From IMG/VR virus record IMGVR_UViG_3300046810_000466, positions 21,169 to 85,168 of that record: DNA of 64,000 bases; one strand, given 5' to 3'. Of this stretch, positions 18,453 through 26,224 are shown one piece after another. The position numbers and the translations under genes are program-made. Source of the DNA: a virus. The notes beneath the pieces are model-generated. The model worked only from the letters and a program-made list of their open reading frames with translations. It made no database searches and had not been told where the DNA came from. Positions within the stretch are counted from its first letter, which is position 1, and each line of letters opens with the position of its first letter.

Positions 18453-19802
18453 TTACAAGATGCGGGCCTTGTAATCGTACTTGGCCAACAGCAGCGCTTT
18501 ACCGTGAACGGCTTTCATGCACATCAGCAGCATGGTGGAGCCGTAGTTAGCGATTGCCGATGAAGCACCCGTTGGATTGGCTTCCAGACGCGGACCAACG
18601 CAGACACTGCAGTAATCCGTGAACGGCAGCTTGCAGTACATTGGCGAACGAACACGAATCCGTTTACCGATGTAGTTGTCAATGACTTCTTCGGTCAGTC
18701 GAACTTTCTCCAAGCCTGGTTCATCTGAGACGATAGTGAAGTTCAGGTAACGCTTACGGTTCTCTTTGGTCAGCAACACTTTCACGCCGAGACGAGAACC
18801 GCAGTCCACAGGCTTGATGTTTACGTTCGAGGAGGCGCGCAGCAACCACTTCACCGCTTCACCACCGCGCATGGTTTCAGCGCCACGGTTAAACGAACCA
18901 GCACGCAAGTTGTTGACCATGGCCGGCAAGCTGTCGATGTCCCAACCTTCGTGCAACGAACGCGGGATGAGTTCCACTTCTTGGCCGTCACCCAGACCAG
19001 CTTCAGCGCCGACCATCAGGAACTTCTTAGCACGGACCACTTCGAAGCTCTTTGACTTGATCAGGAAGTTCAGCGTATCATCGCCAGCCAGCCACTGTTG
19101 ATCCAGGTCGCGCAGTTCTTTGGCGATCACAGCCAGCGTTGCTGGATCTTTCAGGCTATCCTTGTACTGTGCAAACAGTTTCTCTTTCAGCTCTTTCAAG
19201 CCGGGAGGAGGCAGCAGGGATTTCTCCGTACCAGCACTAACCCACAGACTAGCAAAGCCAGAGATGTAGGTCATGGCATTGGTAAACTTCAAATACTCCG
19301 GCACGAAGATCGCGTTGGGTTTTTTCGGAGCAACTGTCGCGTTGGCGTCTACATACACCGGCTCATCCACGAACAATGGCAGAATCATCTCTTCCAAGCG
19401 ATCGGGCATCATCCGACCTTGGACGAAAGGAATCTTCGCACCGAATGGCCAGATCAGCAGAATGTAGTTTGCCAAGATATTGCCATAGCTAACAACTGCA
19501 TCCACACTCAGGTTGGGTACTTGGCCGGCCTTGAGTGCCACCTTCTCAGCCTTCATGAAGGGTGGTTGAATCTCGCCTGCTGGCAAAACACGGTCGCTCA
19601 TGTCGAGCGGCAGCAGTTCGCTGATATCATCCGGGTTGACGTAGAACACGCCAGTAGGCGACTGCACCAAGCGATACGGGTAAGGATCTTGTTTGTACTG
19701 TTCAGGCGCTTCCTGGATGGTGGCGAAGGCCGAGATCACCCAGGACTTATTACGGTACAACTCCGCCTTCATGGCGGCGATAAAGTAGTCTAAGCGGTTC
19801 AT
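18453..19802 (-). CDS. RNA polymerase beta' C-terminal fragment, virion type (phiKZ gp80-like)
   Basis: 449 aa. YCSVCVGPRLEANPTGASSA followed by NYGSTMLLMCMKAVHGKAL aligns in pattern with the bacterial beta' segment CAHCYGRDL...AAQSIGEPGTQLTMRTFH. GSRLGVKVLL precedes it, like the DCGT-G strand. A second, different beta' C-terminal gene lies at 26221-28287, so the phage has two polymerases. Gene order relative to the helicase and shell genes matches phiKZ gp80, a virion RNAP subunit; that assignment is synteny inference. Start overlaps the upstream stop (ATGA). Confidence 0.75.
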   Translation of the reverse strand: MNRLDYFIAAMKAELYRNKSWVISAFATIQEAPEQYKQDPYPYRLVQSPTGVFYVNPDDISELLPLDMSDRVLPAGEIQPPFMKAEKVALKAGQVPNLSVDAVVSYGNILANYILLIWPFGAKIPFVQGRMMPDRLEEMILPLFVDEPVYVDANATVAPKKPNAIFVPEYLKFTNAMTYISGFASLWVSAGTEKSLLPPPGLKELKEKLFAQYKDSLKDPATLAVIAKELRDLDQQWLAGDDTLNFLIKSKSFEVVRAKKFLMVGAEAGLGDGQEVELIPRSLHEGWDIDSLPAMVNNLRAGSFNRGAETMRGGEAVKWLLRASSNVNIKPVDCGSRLGVKVLLTKENRKRYLNFTIVSDEPGLEKVRLTEEVIDNYIGKRIRVRSPMYCKLPFTDYCSVCVGPRLEANPTGASSAIANYGSTMLLMCMKAVHGKALLLAKYDYKARIL

Positions 19803-20638
19803 GCTTGATATCCCATCATCAACTGGCGCACTTCCACCATAATTGCCGAGATTGCTTTTGGCTCAGCAATGAATTGTTCGAGGTTGGCTTTCACCGTTTC
19901 GTTTGGATTACCGTAGCCATCGCTTGACACCAACGCTGCTGCAAACAACTCAGCTGCTGCTTGCTTTGGTTTCATGCCTTGCAATGCTTCGTTGGTGTCG
20001 ATCAGCATGGCATACATCAAGAACGGTAACGATGGATTAACTCCCGAACGCAGGATCGCTGGCATCTGGGTAATTGTCAGCGAGATAGACAACATGAAAG
20101 TTTCGAACTTGCGATACGCATGCATGCGTTCACGGCGATCGGTCAACATGTTCTCGTCTTCATGCTGTTCGGTCTGATTGATTTCTTTCAGACGCAGCAA
20201 GAAACCGTCTGCCACATCTTCAATCATCACCAGCAACTCGTCAGCAGTGTAACGTGTCACCTGGGACATCATCACACAGAACTTCTCCAAGGTAGGAGCT
20301 TCTTCGTCAGCCAGTTCAAACAGCGACTGTGGGTTTTCGTAGTTGTCGATGTCCAACAAACCGGTAACAATGTTAGCCAGTTCATTCAATCCCAACTCTG
20401 GCACAACGGTGATGCTGTGCAAGGTCAACAGCTGGAACAATTGCTGACGGTAAACTGCCAAGATATTAGCCAGCGGCAGGCCGCTATCTTGCTCTTCTGC
20501 AGTCATGATGATTTCTTCAATCACCTGTTCGTAGTTGTCCATCTCAGCCCGTACCAATACACGATCAGCAAGGGCGATGTGGTTCTTCTCTTCTGCCGTG
20601 GTATTGGCATCGAGGAATTCACGCAGAATGTCTAACAT
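19799..20638 (-). CDS. Unknown protein coupled to RNAP beta' fragment
   Basis: 279 aa starting MLDILREF at 20638, chosen because AGGTGA sits about nine bases upstream; a GTG at 20650 has no usable site. Acidic helical protein with no known domain. Its stop overlaps the start of the RNAP fragment gene by four bases, indicating translational coupling and perhaps a partner role. Confidence 0.75.
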   Translation of the reverse strand: MLDILREFLDANTTAEEKNHIALADRVLVRAEMDNYEQVIEEIIMTAEEQDSGLPLANILAVYRQQLFQLLTLHSITVVPELGLNELANIVTGLLDIDNYENPQSLFELADEEAPTLEKFCVMMSQVTRYTADELLVMIEDVADGFLLRLKEINQTEQHEDENMLTDRRERMHAYRKFETFMLSISLTITQMPAILRSGVNPSLPFLMYAMLIDTNEALQGMKPKQAAAELFAAALVSSDGYGNPNETVKANLEQFIAEPKAISAIMVEVRQLMMGYQA

Positions 20639-20881
20639 GGTGAGGGTCACCTAAAAAGTGTCAAATAGGAAATGCATGCCTGTTATTTATGCCTTAGGCG
20701 TGGTCAAATGATTGGGTTCGGTTCATCTCATTCTTTGTAACTACGCTGTGCTCGTTAGAATTTCTAATAGATAAAAAAATATCTATACAGAGGCATCGTC
20801 TGACCGTTGCCGTAGTACAAGGCTTTTAGAGATGTTTGACATCTTTCAATTGAACAAATAAAGATTAACTGGAGTTAAGAA
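20639..20881. other. Divergent intergenic region with promoters
   Basis: 240 bp between divergent genes. On the minus strand GGCATAAATAACA (about 20681-20696) loosely resembles the AT-rich box found upstream of other minus-strand units. On the plus strand, AT-rich runs (AATAGATAAAAAAATATC, 20766-20783) precede the 166-aa gene. No ORF with a ribosome site was found. Confidence 0.4.
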
Positions 20882-21382
20882 ATGACCCGTAAAAGCGATG
20901 GCCGGATTAAACGCGATCTGGCAGCGGCAGCGCTCGCTGACCAAAATGTCCGCAGTCCTTATCTGGACTTGGAAGACATGTACGCTACCCAGCGCCGGCT
21001 GTTCGGTCCGTACTACCAGATGGCCAAACTGATCAGCGATCCCGAAGTTTCCAAGTACCTGGTCGACATCGTCAAGACCCTGAACCTGGTACGCGGCCTG
21101 TCCGCCGACGTCAAGGATCTGCATGAACGCACCGAGGCGTTGCACACCCGTCACGCCGGCAAGACCACGATGCCTGACCTCATCAACGAAGATGAGAACA
21201 TGGACATCCTGATGATGTTCGAGAACTACAGCATGCTGTTCAACGTGCACCAGCAAACCATCGTGCCGATCCTGACCGAGCTGGACGAACACCTGCGCGC
21301 CGCACTGCGCAACAAAGAAACAGCTGAAAGCCAAACGGCGGCGCCGGTGGCAGAAGTTGAACAAGTGGCCAACCACGGCTAA
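20882..21382 (+). CDS. Unknown 166-aa helical protein
   Basis: Start behind TGGAG. Basic N-terminus, then all-helical with coiled-coil character (about 60-135). No known family. It is the first gene of a plus-strand unit that continues 12 bp later with the 549-aa gene, and so may act in the same virion assembly step. Confidence 0.75.
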   Translation: MTRKSDGRIKRDLAAAALADQNVRSPYLDLEDMYATQRRLFGPYYQMAKLISDPEVSKYLVDIVKTLNLVRGLSADVKDLHERTEALHTRHAGKTTMPDLINEDENMDILMMFENYSMLFNVHQQTIVPILTELDEHLRAALRNKETAESQTAAPVAEVEQVANHG

Positions 21383-21393
21383 CCGAGGACGAC

Positions 21394-23043
21394 ATGAGCG
21401 ATCAAGAACAAGCGCAACCTGGCGGCATTCCACAAGTGGATGATGTCGCTGGCGGTCTGCCGCAAGAATTCCATCCAGCACAACCTTACGTTCCGCCTGA
21501 AGAATTGCTCCAAAGCACCCAGGTAGCAGAACTGTCGGCGCCTGTCGACGAAGAAGCGGACATGCTGGAAGTGGACCTGCCGCCAGTCGGCGAACCGCAA
21601 GCATTCACATCCGACACTGCTGACGAGTTCAACTGGCCTGCTCCGGCACCCAACAACAACGCCACGCTCGAGATCCCGTACTCGACGCCGGTCGCGGAAG
21701 ACAAGTGGGATGACCTGGCGACAACGCTGGCAATGCCACCTGACACCGCAGCGCGCTGGATCAACTACGCTGAACAGCAACCCAATCCTGACCTGGGCAA
21801 CAACGAAAAGGGTGAAGAATGGGTCGGCGTGATCACCGATGGTCTGGGCAATGGTTCGTTCCAAGACAACATGGCGCCAGCTGCTCGCCGCGAAGGTGCT
21901 GACTACCGTCAACGCATCATGGCTGGCGATAAGATTCTGGCGATTGCCTCGCCACGCATCCATGACGACGAAGGTCCGCTGCTGACCGGAGAACGCGGCA
22001 TGCTGCGTGTGAACGCATTGCTGGGTCGCGGTGCGTTGATCCAAGTACCGCTGTGGCATTCCGGCTTCTGGATCACGTTGAAGTCGCCGGGCGAAACCCA
22101 ACTGCTGGACACCTTCCAGCGCATCATCGACAACAAGATCACCTTCGGCCGCGCCAGCAATGGACTGGCCTTTGCTAATCACGCTGTGTATACCAATGCC
22201 GCGGTGGTTGATCTGGCGATGCAATGTCTGTACGAAACCTCGGTGCAAGGTCTGAGCAGCTGGAGCGAAGTACGCACCATGATCAAGGCGCCTGACCTGC
22301 ACATGCTGGCATGGGGCCTGGCGTGCGCTGTTAACCCTCGCGGCTTCCAGTTCGAGCGTTCGTTGATCGATCCGAAAGGTCTGGCTACCACGGTGGTGCG
22401 TGAAAACCTGAATGTCGGCGCGCTGCTGTGGACTGACCGCAACAGTCTGGACGACTGGCAGATCGCCCACATGGCTCGCCGCGTCACCGGCAGCATGACC
22501 AAGGATCAGGTCAAGTTGTATGGCGATCACTTCGTGCGTGGTACACCGAAGAGTGTGCTGTTCAACGACGACCTGGGCATGACCATGCGCGTACCGTCGA
22601 TCGACGAATACCTGATCACTGGCCAGCTCTGGGTTGATGAACTGGTGGCTGCCGTGAACGAAGCCTTCACCCAGGAAACGGATCACAAGCAACGCAACAG
22701 CTTGATCCTGGATCGCGCTAAGGCAACGTCTATGCGCCAGTACTCGCACTGGATCGAATCCTTCGACTTGCCGAAATTGAACAAGAAGATGGTCGATCGC
22801 GAAACGCTGACCAAGACCTGCGCCAGCCTGTCGTCGGACAACAGCATTCGTCTGAAGTTCTACGAGACCATGAAGGCGTACATCAACGACTCGATGGTTG
22901 CGCTGATCGGTGTACCCCAAGTGCACCCTGAAGAAAGCGGCCAGGTCAAGCCTCGTTTCGAGAACATCATCCCGCTCGATCCGATCTCGGTTTTTTTCAG
23001 CCTCCTCTCCCAAAAAATCCAACAAATCCGGATGCGTCAATAG
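21394..23043 (+). CDS. Probable virion/tail assembly protein, candidate -1 frameshift to a 707-aa fusion
   Basis: 549 aa in the zero frame, start behind GAGGA. An acidic, Pro-rich disordered leader (1-100) is followed by a globular domain. The zero-frame end is a hydrophobic-to-basic helix from LDPISVFF. A U UUU UUC heptamer at 22992-22998 occurs just where the -1 frame becomes protein-like and stays open to 23516. Slippage would give about 535 + 172 residues. Short and fused products from one gene recall tail-assembly chaperones, but no homology is claimed. A one-base homopolymer sequencing error is the alternative. Confidence 0.7.
   Translation: MSDQEQAQPGGIPQVDDVAGGLPQEFHPAQPYVPPEELLQSTQVAELSAPVDEEADMLEVDLPPVGEPQAFTSDTADEFNWPAPAPNNNATLEIPYSTPVAEDKWDDLATTLAMPPDTAARWINYAEQQPNPDLGNNEKGEEWVGVITDGLGNGSFQDNMAPAARREGADYRQRIMAGDKILAIASPRIHDDEGPLLTGERGMLRVNALLGRGALIQVPLWHSGFWITLKSPGETQLLDTFQRIIDNKITFGRASNGLAFANHAVYTNAAVVDLAMQCLYETSVQGLSSWSEVRTMIKAPDLHMLAWGLACAVNPRGFQFERSLIDPKGLATTVVRENLNVGALLWTDRNSLDDWQIAHMARRVTGSMTKDQVKLYGDHFVRGTPKSVLFNDDLGMTMRVPSIDEYLITGQLWVDELVAAVNEAFTQETDHKQRNSLILDRAKATSMRQYSHWIESFDLPKLNKKMVDRETLTKTCASLSSDNSIRLKFYETMKAYINDSMVALIGVPQVHPEESGQVKPRFENIIPLDPISVFFSLLSQKIQQIRMRQ
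22992..22998 (+). promoter_or_regulatory. Candidate -1 ribosomal slippery site T TTT TTC
   Basis: In the zero frame the codons read gtt ttt ttc. Re-pairing one base back gives ttt ttt, the classic X XXY YYZ arrangement. The zero-frame stop is 45 bases on, while the -1 frame is open through 23516. No strong downstream stem was seen, so efficiency is uncertain. Confidence 0.5.
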
Positions 23044-23105
23044 AGAACATCGATCACGTCGCTCACCCGCTGTTCGCAGCAGAGTTACAGAAAGACCCCG
23101 AGCAC

Positions 23106-23516
23106 GTGATCGAGGCGCTCCTCGAGCAGTTGGCACCGTACTTAGAAAGCGAACCCAAGCTTACTTCGGTACAGGCGGAACAAGTCTTGCGCAAAGCTTA
23201 CTTGTTCCACTATCACTTTTCTGACGCCAACTCGTTAGCTGCACAACCCGCATCCTTGGTGCGCTTCCATTCTGCTGAAGACTCCTTCCGCGGCTCCATG
23301 ATGGAAGACCATGCAGAACATTTTGCCGATCTTGACATTGGTGACGTGTTCCGCATCTCGTGGTTGGAATACGTTTCTCTCCCTCGCCATGAAATGCAAA
23401 TCCTGCGTAACATTGCGGAGAAGATCAAGAAACGAAAAATTAGCAGCGATAACAATAGTCTAGACGAGGCCGAGAAGTTATTGCGTGCTGCTGGGAGAAA
23501 AGTGGGAGGAGGGTAA
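23106..23516 (+). CDS. Downstream reading frame, likely the C-terminal part of the frameshift product
   Basis: From GTG at 23106 this frame gives 136 aa, helical, ending RKVGGG. The GTG has no convincing ribosome site. The same frame is already protein-like from 22998 (Pro-rich linker then ENIDHVAHPLFAAELQKDPE), with no ATG/GTG/TTG until 23106. The simplest reading is expression as the tail of the upstream 549-aa gene by -1 frameshift. Independent translation from GTG remains possible. Function unknown. Confidence 0.6.
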   Translation: MIEALLEQLAPYLESEPKLTSVQAEQVLRKAYLFHYHFSDANSLAAQPASLVRFHSAEDSFRGSMMEDHAEHFADLDIGDVFRISWLEYVSLPRHEMQILRNIAEKIKKRKISSDNNSLDEAEKLLRAAGRKVGGG

Positions 23517-23518
23517 TC

Positions 23519-23983
23519 ATGGCAATCCGTTATATCAGAAACTACCGCCTGGTATTCGACGATGCTCAGGTGTTGGTGTGTACGACCAACAGTGTTGGCG
23601 TCATGGGTGCGGGAGTGGCGAAGATATTTCGGGAGCAGATCCCCAAACTGTTCTATCGTTACAAAGCGCACTGCAAGAAGCATGAGCCTAAGGAAATGGT
23701 GCCGTATGTCTTCGACCGAGAATCCGGGAAGTTTGTGTACTGCCTCCACACCAAGTGGCAATGGTGGAATCCTTCGAAGCTGGAATACGTTGAGAAGGGA
23801 CTCGAGTCCTTCGTGGCTTGGTGTAAGGAGCATGATATCAAATCCGTTGCTATGCCTCCTCTGGGATGTGGTAACGGGGGCTTGACGTTTGAAGGCGGGG
23901 AGAATCCCGACGAAGACATCAAGAACGTGATGGAACGCTACCTACAAGAGCTGGATGCGGATGTGCGTATTTACTGTCCGTAG
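23519..23983 (+). CDS. Macrodomain protein, DarG/TARG1-like ADP-ribosyl hydrolase
   Basis: 154 aa, a single macrodomain, start behind GGGAGGAGG. TTNSVGVMGAGVAKIFREQI matches the N-x-VGVMGxGIAxxF substrate-loop signature, and VAMPPLGCGNGGL matches the PPLGCGxGGL phosphate loop of DarG/TARG1-type macrodomains. Members of that family remove ADP-ribose from DNA bases or acidic residues. In a phage this could reverse DarT-type host toxin modification or other ADP-ribosylation defences; that role is inference. It is the last gene of its plus-strand unit. Confidence 0.85.
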   Translation: MAIRYIRNYRLVFDDAQVLVCTTNSVGVMGAGVAKIFREQIPKLFYRYKAHCKKHEPKEMVPYVFDRESGKFVYCLHTKWQWWNPSKLEYVEKGLESFVAWCKEHDIKSVAMPPLGCGNGGLTFEGGENPDEDIKNVMERYLQELDADVRIYCP

Positions 23984-24004
23984 AAACAAAAAAAGAAACA
24001 TAGC

Positions 24005-24047
24005 GCATACCTCTCCCCTACCGTTAAGGTAGGGGAGAGGAGTATGC
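24005..24047. terminator. Bidirectional terminator
   Basis: GCATACCTCTCCCCTACC pairs with GGTAGGGGAGAGG-A-GTATGC, a stem of about 18 bp with one bulge, between the convergent macrodomain and 167-aa genes. Confidence 0.85.
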
Positions 24048-24054
24048 TGTCTCG

Positions 24055-24558
24055 TTAGAAATCGTAATCGGTTAAGGATGCCAAGACGTTAAACTCGACA
24101 AAGCCTTTTTCAGGTACTGTGGTGTTGATCAGTTTCAGCAATTGTTCGCTGACTTCTGTACCAGGTAGTTTACCAAACAACAGGTAATCGCGTACGTCGT
24201 ACGCGGCAGCATTCAGATTGTCGATCTGGTAGATAGCACGGTGGTCATCTGGGAAAGCCAGTGCCCAGTCTTTCGTTTGGCGTAGCACTTCAAGTGCCAT
24301 TTGTGTTTCTTCTTTATCGCCATACCGCACTACTACTGTTTCGCCAATGTCTTCGATAAATACATTGCGTACTCCAATGTACTCGTATACATCTTGCGTT
24401 ACAAACAGACTGAGCTTGAGCGCATCACGCGACCCATGTGAAAAACTTCCCATGAGAATCTTCCCGTGTATCAGCACAATCTCATCCGTCAAGGAGTCAA
24501 GCAGCTTCAGTAGCCCCTCGGTGCCTGCCTGCTTGGGGGTTGTGTGTATGATCGCCAT
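24055..24558 (-). CDS. Unknown 167-aa protein
   Basis: Start MAIIHTTPKQAG at 24558 behind AAAGGGAA. Mixed alpha/beta soluble protein with an acidic C-terminal end (SLTDYDF). No recognised domain. It lies downstream of the helicase gene but is separated from it by a hairpin terminator, so it is probably an independent transcript. Confidence 0.75.
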   Translation of the reverse strand: MAIIHTTPKQAGTEGLLKLLDSLTDEIVLIHGKILMGSFSHGSRDALKLSLFVTQDVYEYIGVRNVFIEDIGETVVVRYGDKEETQMALEVLRQTKDWALAFPDDHRAIYQIDNLNAAAYDVRDYLLFGKLPGTEVSEQLLKLINTTVPEKGFVEFNVLASLTDYDF

Positions 24559-24647
24559 CGGGTCGTTCCCTTTCTTTTGGTCCCTTCTTATGATAACGTG
24601 GCCAAATGATATCGTTAGAACGCAGGAGCGGCTCCGTATGACGTCAT

Positions 24648-24675
24648 AAAGCGCCGACCCGTAGGTCGGCGCTTT
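24648..24675. terminator. Hairpin terminator after helicase gene
   Basis: AAAGCGCCGACC and GGTCGGCGCTTT form a perfect 12-bp stem directly after the minus-strand stop at 24677. Confidence 0.8.
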
Positions 24676-24676
24676 A

Positions 24677-26224
24677 CTAGATCATTGTGCCGTAGAAACG
24701 CTTCTCGTACGTCAGTGCGCGGAACTTGAGTAGCTCCACTTTGCGTTGGTGATACTCGATATGTTTCTCGAAGTCGTCGCAGACAAAGTACACGAAATAC
24801 ATTTTACGATCCAGGCTTGGATCTCTCAGGTTCAGGTCACGCAAGCGACCAAAGCCCTGTAGGTTCGATGGGGAGCTGTTAATTGCCACAGTCAGAATCA
24901 CTGTAGTCAATCCCGGGATGTCTTTCCCCGTACCAGCCGAACCGATGGTGGAGACGCTAATATCAGCCGTCATTAAGTCCTGGAAGTCATCACCGCCCAC
25001 AAAACGACAAACCTTCAAGTGCGGGTACAAATCCTGGACGTAATCTGCAAACATCGTACACATCTCGACGGAAGCAAAGTACACCAAACACTTGTCACCG
25101 GGCTTGTAGTTCAAATCGTAAGTGAACTTCATGCTCTCATGAACCATCCGGAAGTAGGCGTCTACTTTCCGTCTGTACTGCAGGATACTACTTTCAAACT
25201 CATGGTGCGAATACGACCCCATGCCTTTCTGCAACGTCTTAATTTCAGACGGCACCCGCACACTGTAATGCAGCGAGTAGGCAGTGACATAGCGATCGAA
25301 GTCCCCTGTGTCGTAACGGTCTGACTTAGGGTACGCCACCTGCATCATGTTGTTAACGAACATGTTATCGTTGAACATCGTAGCCGACAACGTCAGTGAA
25401 TCATGGACGTTGGTATACAGATCGAGCTTGAAGTTGAAATGGAAGTTCTCGTGCCCTTCGTCAATCAACCGTAAGCCGGCTTTAATATGCTCAAAAAATT
25501 TATGCGGTGGCACGCAGTAGCCCTCCTCTTCGAGAAGGGCTTCATGTTCTTCGTACTTGTCGATGTAACCGCGGAACGTATCCGAGCTGACAATCACAAC
25601 GTCGTAAGGGAGATCCCCTGCTTCCGCCATCAGGAGCAGCGACTTTAACGTATCACCTCCTTTGATGACAACGATGCGCTTAGGTTCGATCACACAGTTC
25701 TGCTTAAAGTCGCGCAGCCACTGGTCGATGTATTTGGGGCGAAGCATGACACACACACGCTCAGCTAAGATCGAAGCGATCCGCATTGCAGTATATGTCT
25801 TGCCTTTCCCCATTTGCATCACAATCATCTTCGAAGTCGGAGATTCAGGATTGACGCCATATGCCACAGCTGGAATCTGGTGTTCACGATCCGACAGGTG
25901 CGACTGAATCAACAGCTCCATCTTGGCTGCCTTATACGGCTCCACCGTCTTCCACTCAATCAAGTGGTCATCAATGTAATGCCGATGCAGGACTTTCTTG
26001 AACTCCTTCAGATGGTTGATGTGGTAACGAAACTCGTTTCTCGACCCCGTTGAGGCCGAGAACACCTTGAACGGCATTTCTTTAAAGGACCTGCCACGTC
26101 CTACCTTCTGCAAGGAATACTGCACCAGCGTCCTTGAGAATTCGTTAATGGCAGACCTCATGCGCGCGCTTACACGGTTGATCACGAAGTGGTGTGATGC
26201 AACCGTGATACAGGCTAATGTCAT
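24677..26224 (-). CDS. SF2 DEAD/DEAH-like helicase
   Basis: 515 aa. Walker A MGKGKT (138-143), Walker B DEGH (256-259), motif III-like TLSATM and motif VI-like QGFGRLRDL are all in the expected order of a superfamily 2 helicase/translocase. The N-terminal 130 residues are specific to this phage group. Its start overlaps the stop of the RNAP beta' gene (ATGA), so it is made with the non-virion RNA polymerase. A role in transcription, replication or repair is likely; the target is unknown. Confidence 0.85.
   Translation of the reverse strand: MTLACITVASHHFVINRVSARMRSAINEFSRTLVQYSLQKVGRGRSFKEMPFKVFSASTGSRNEFRYHINHLKEFKKVLHRHYIDDHLIEWKTVEPYKAAKMELLIQSHLSDREHQIPAVAYGVNPESPTSKMIVMQMGKGKTYTAMRIASILAERVCVMLRPKYIDQWLRDFKQNCVIEPKRIVVIKGGDTLKSLLLMAEAGDLPYDVVIVSSDTFRGYIDKYEEHEALLEEEGYCVPPHKFFEHIKAGLRLIDEGHENFHFNFKLDLYTNVHDSLTLSATMFNDNMFVNNMMQVAYPKSDRYDTGDFDRYVTAYSLHYSVRVPSEIKTLQKGMGSYSHHEFESSILQYRRKVDAYFRMVHESMKFTYDLNYKPGDKCLVYFASVEMCTMFADYVQDLYPHLKVCRFVGGDDFQDLMTADISVSTIGSAGTGKDIPGLTTVILTVAINSSPSNLQGFGRLRDLNLRDPSLDRKMYFVYFVCDDFEKHIEYHQRKVELLKFRALTYEKRFYGTMI

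Noticed and set aside
23106-23516. Independent gene starting at GTG 23106
   Set aside because: Not excluded, but the frame is already protein-like upstream and the GTG lacks a ribosome site, so the frameshift reading is preferred.
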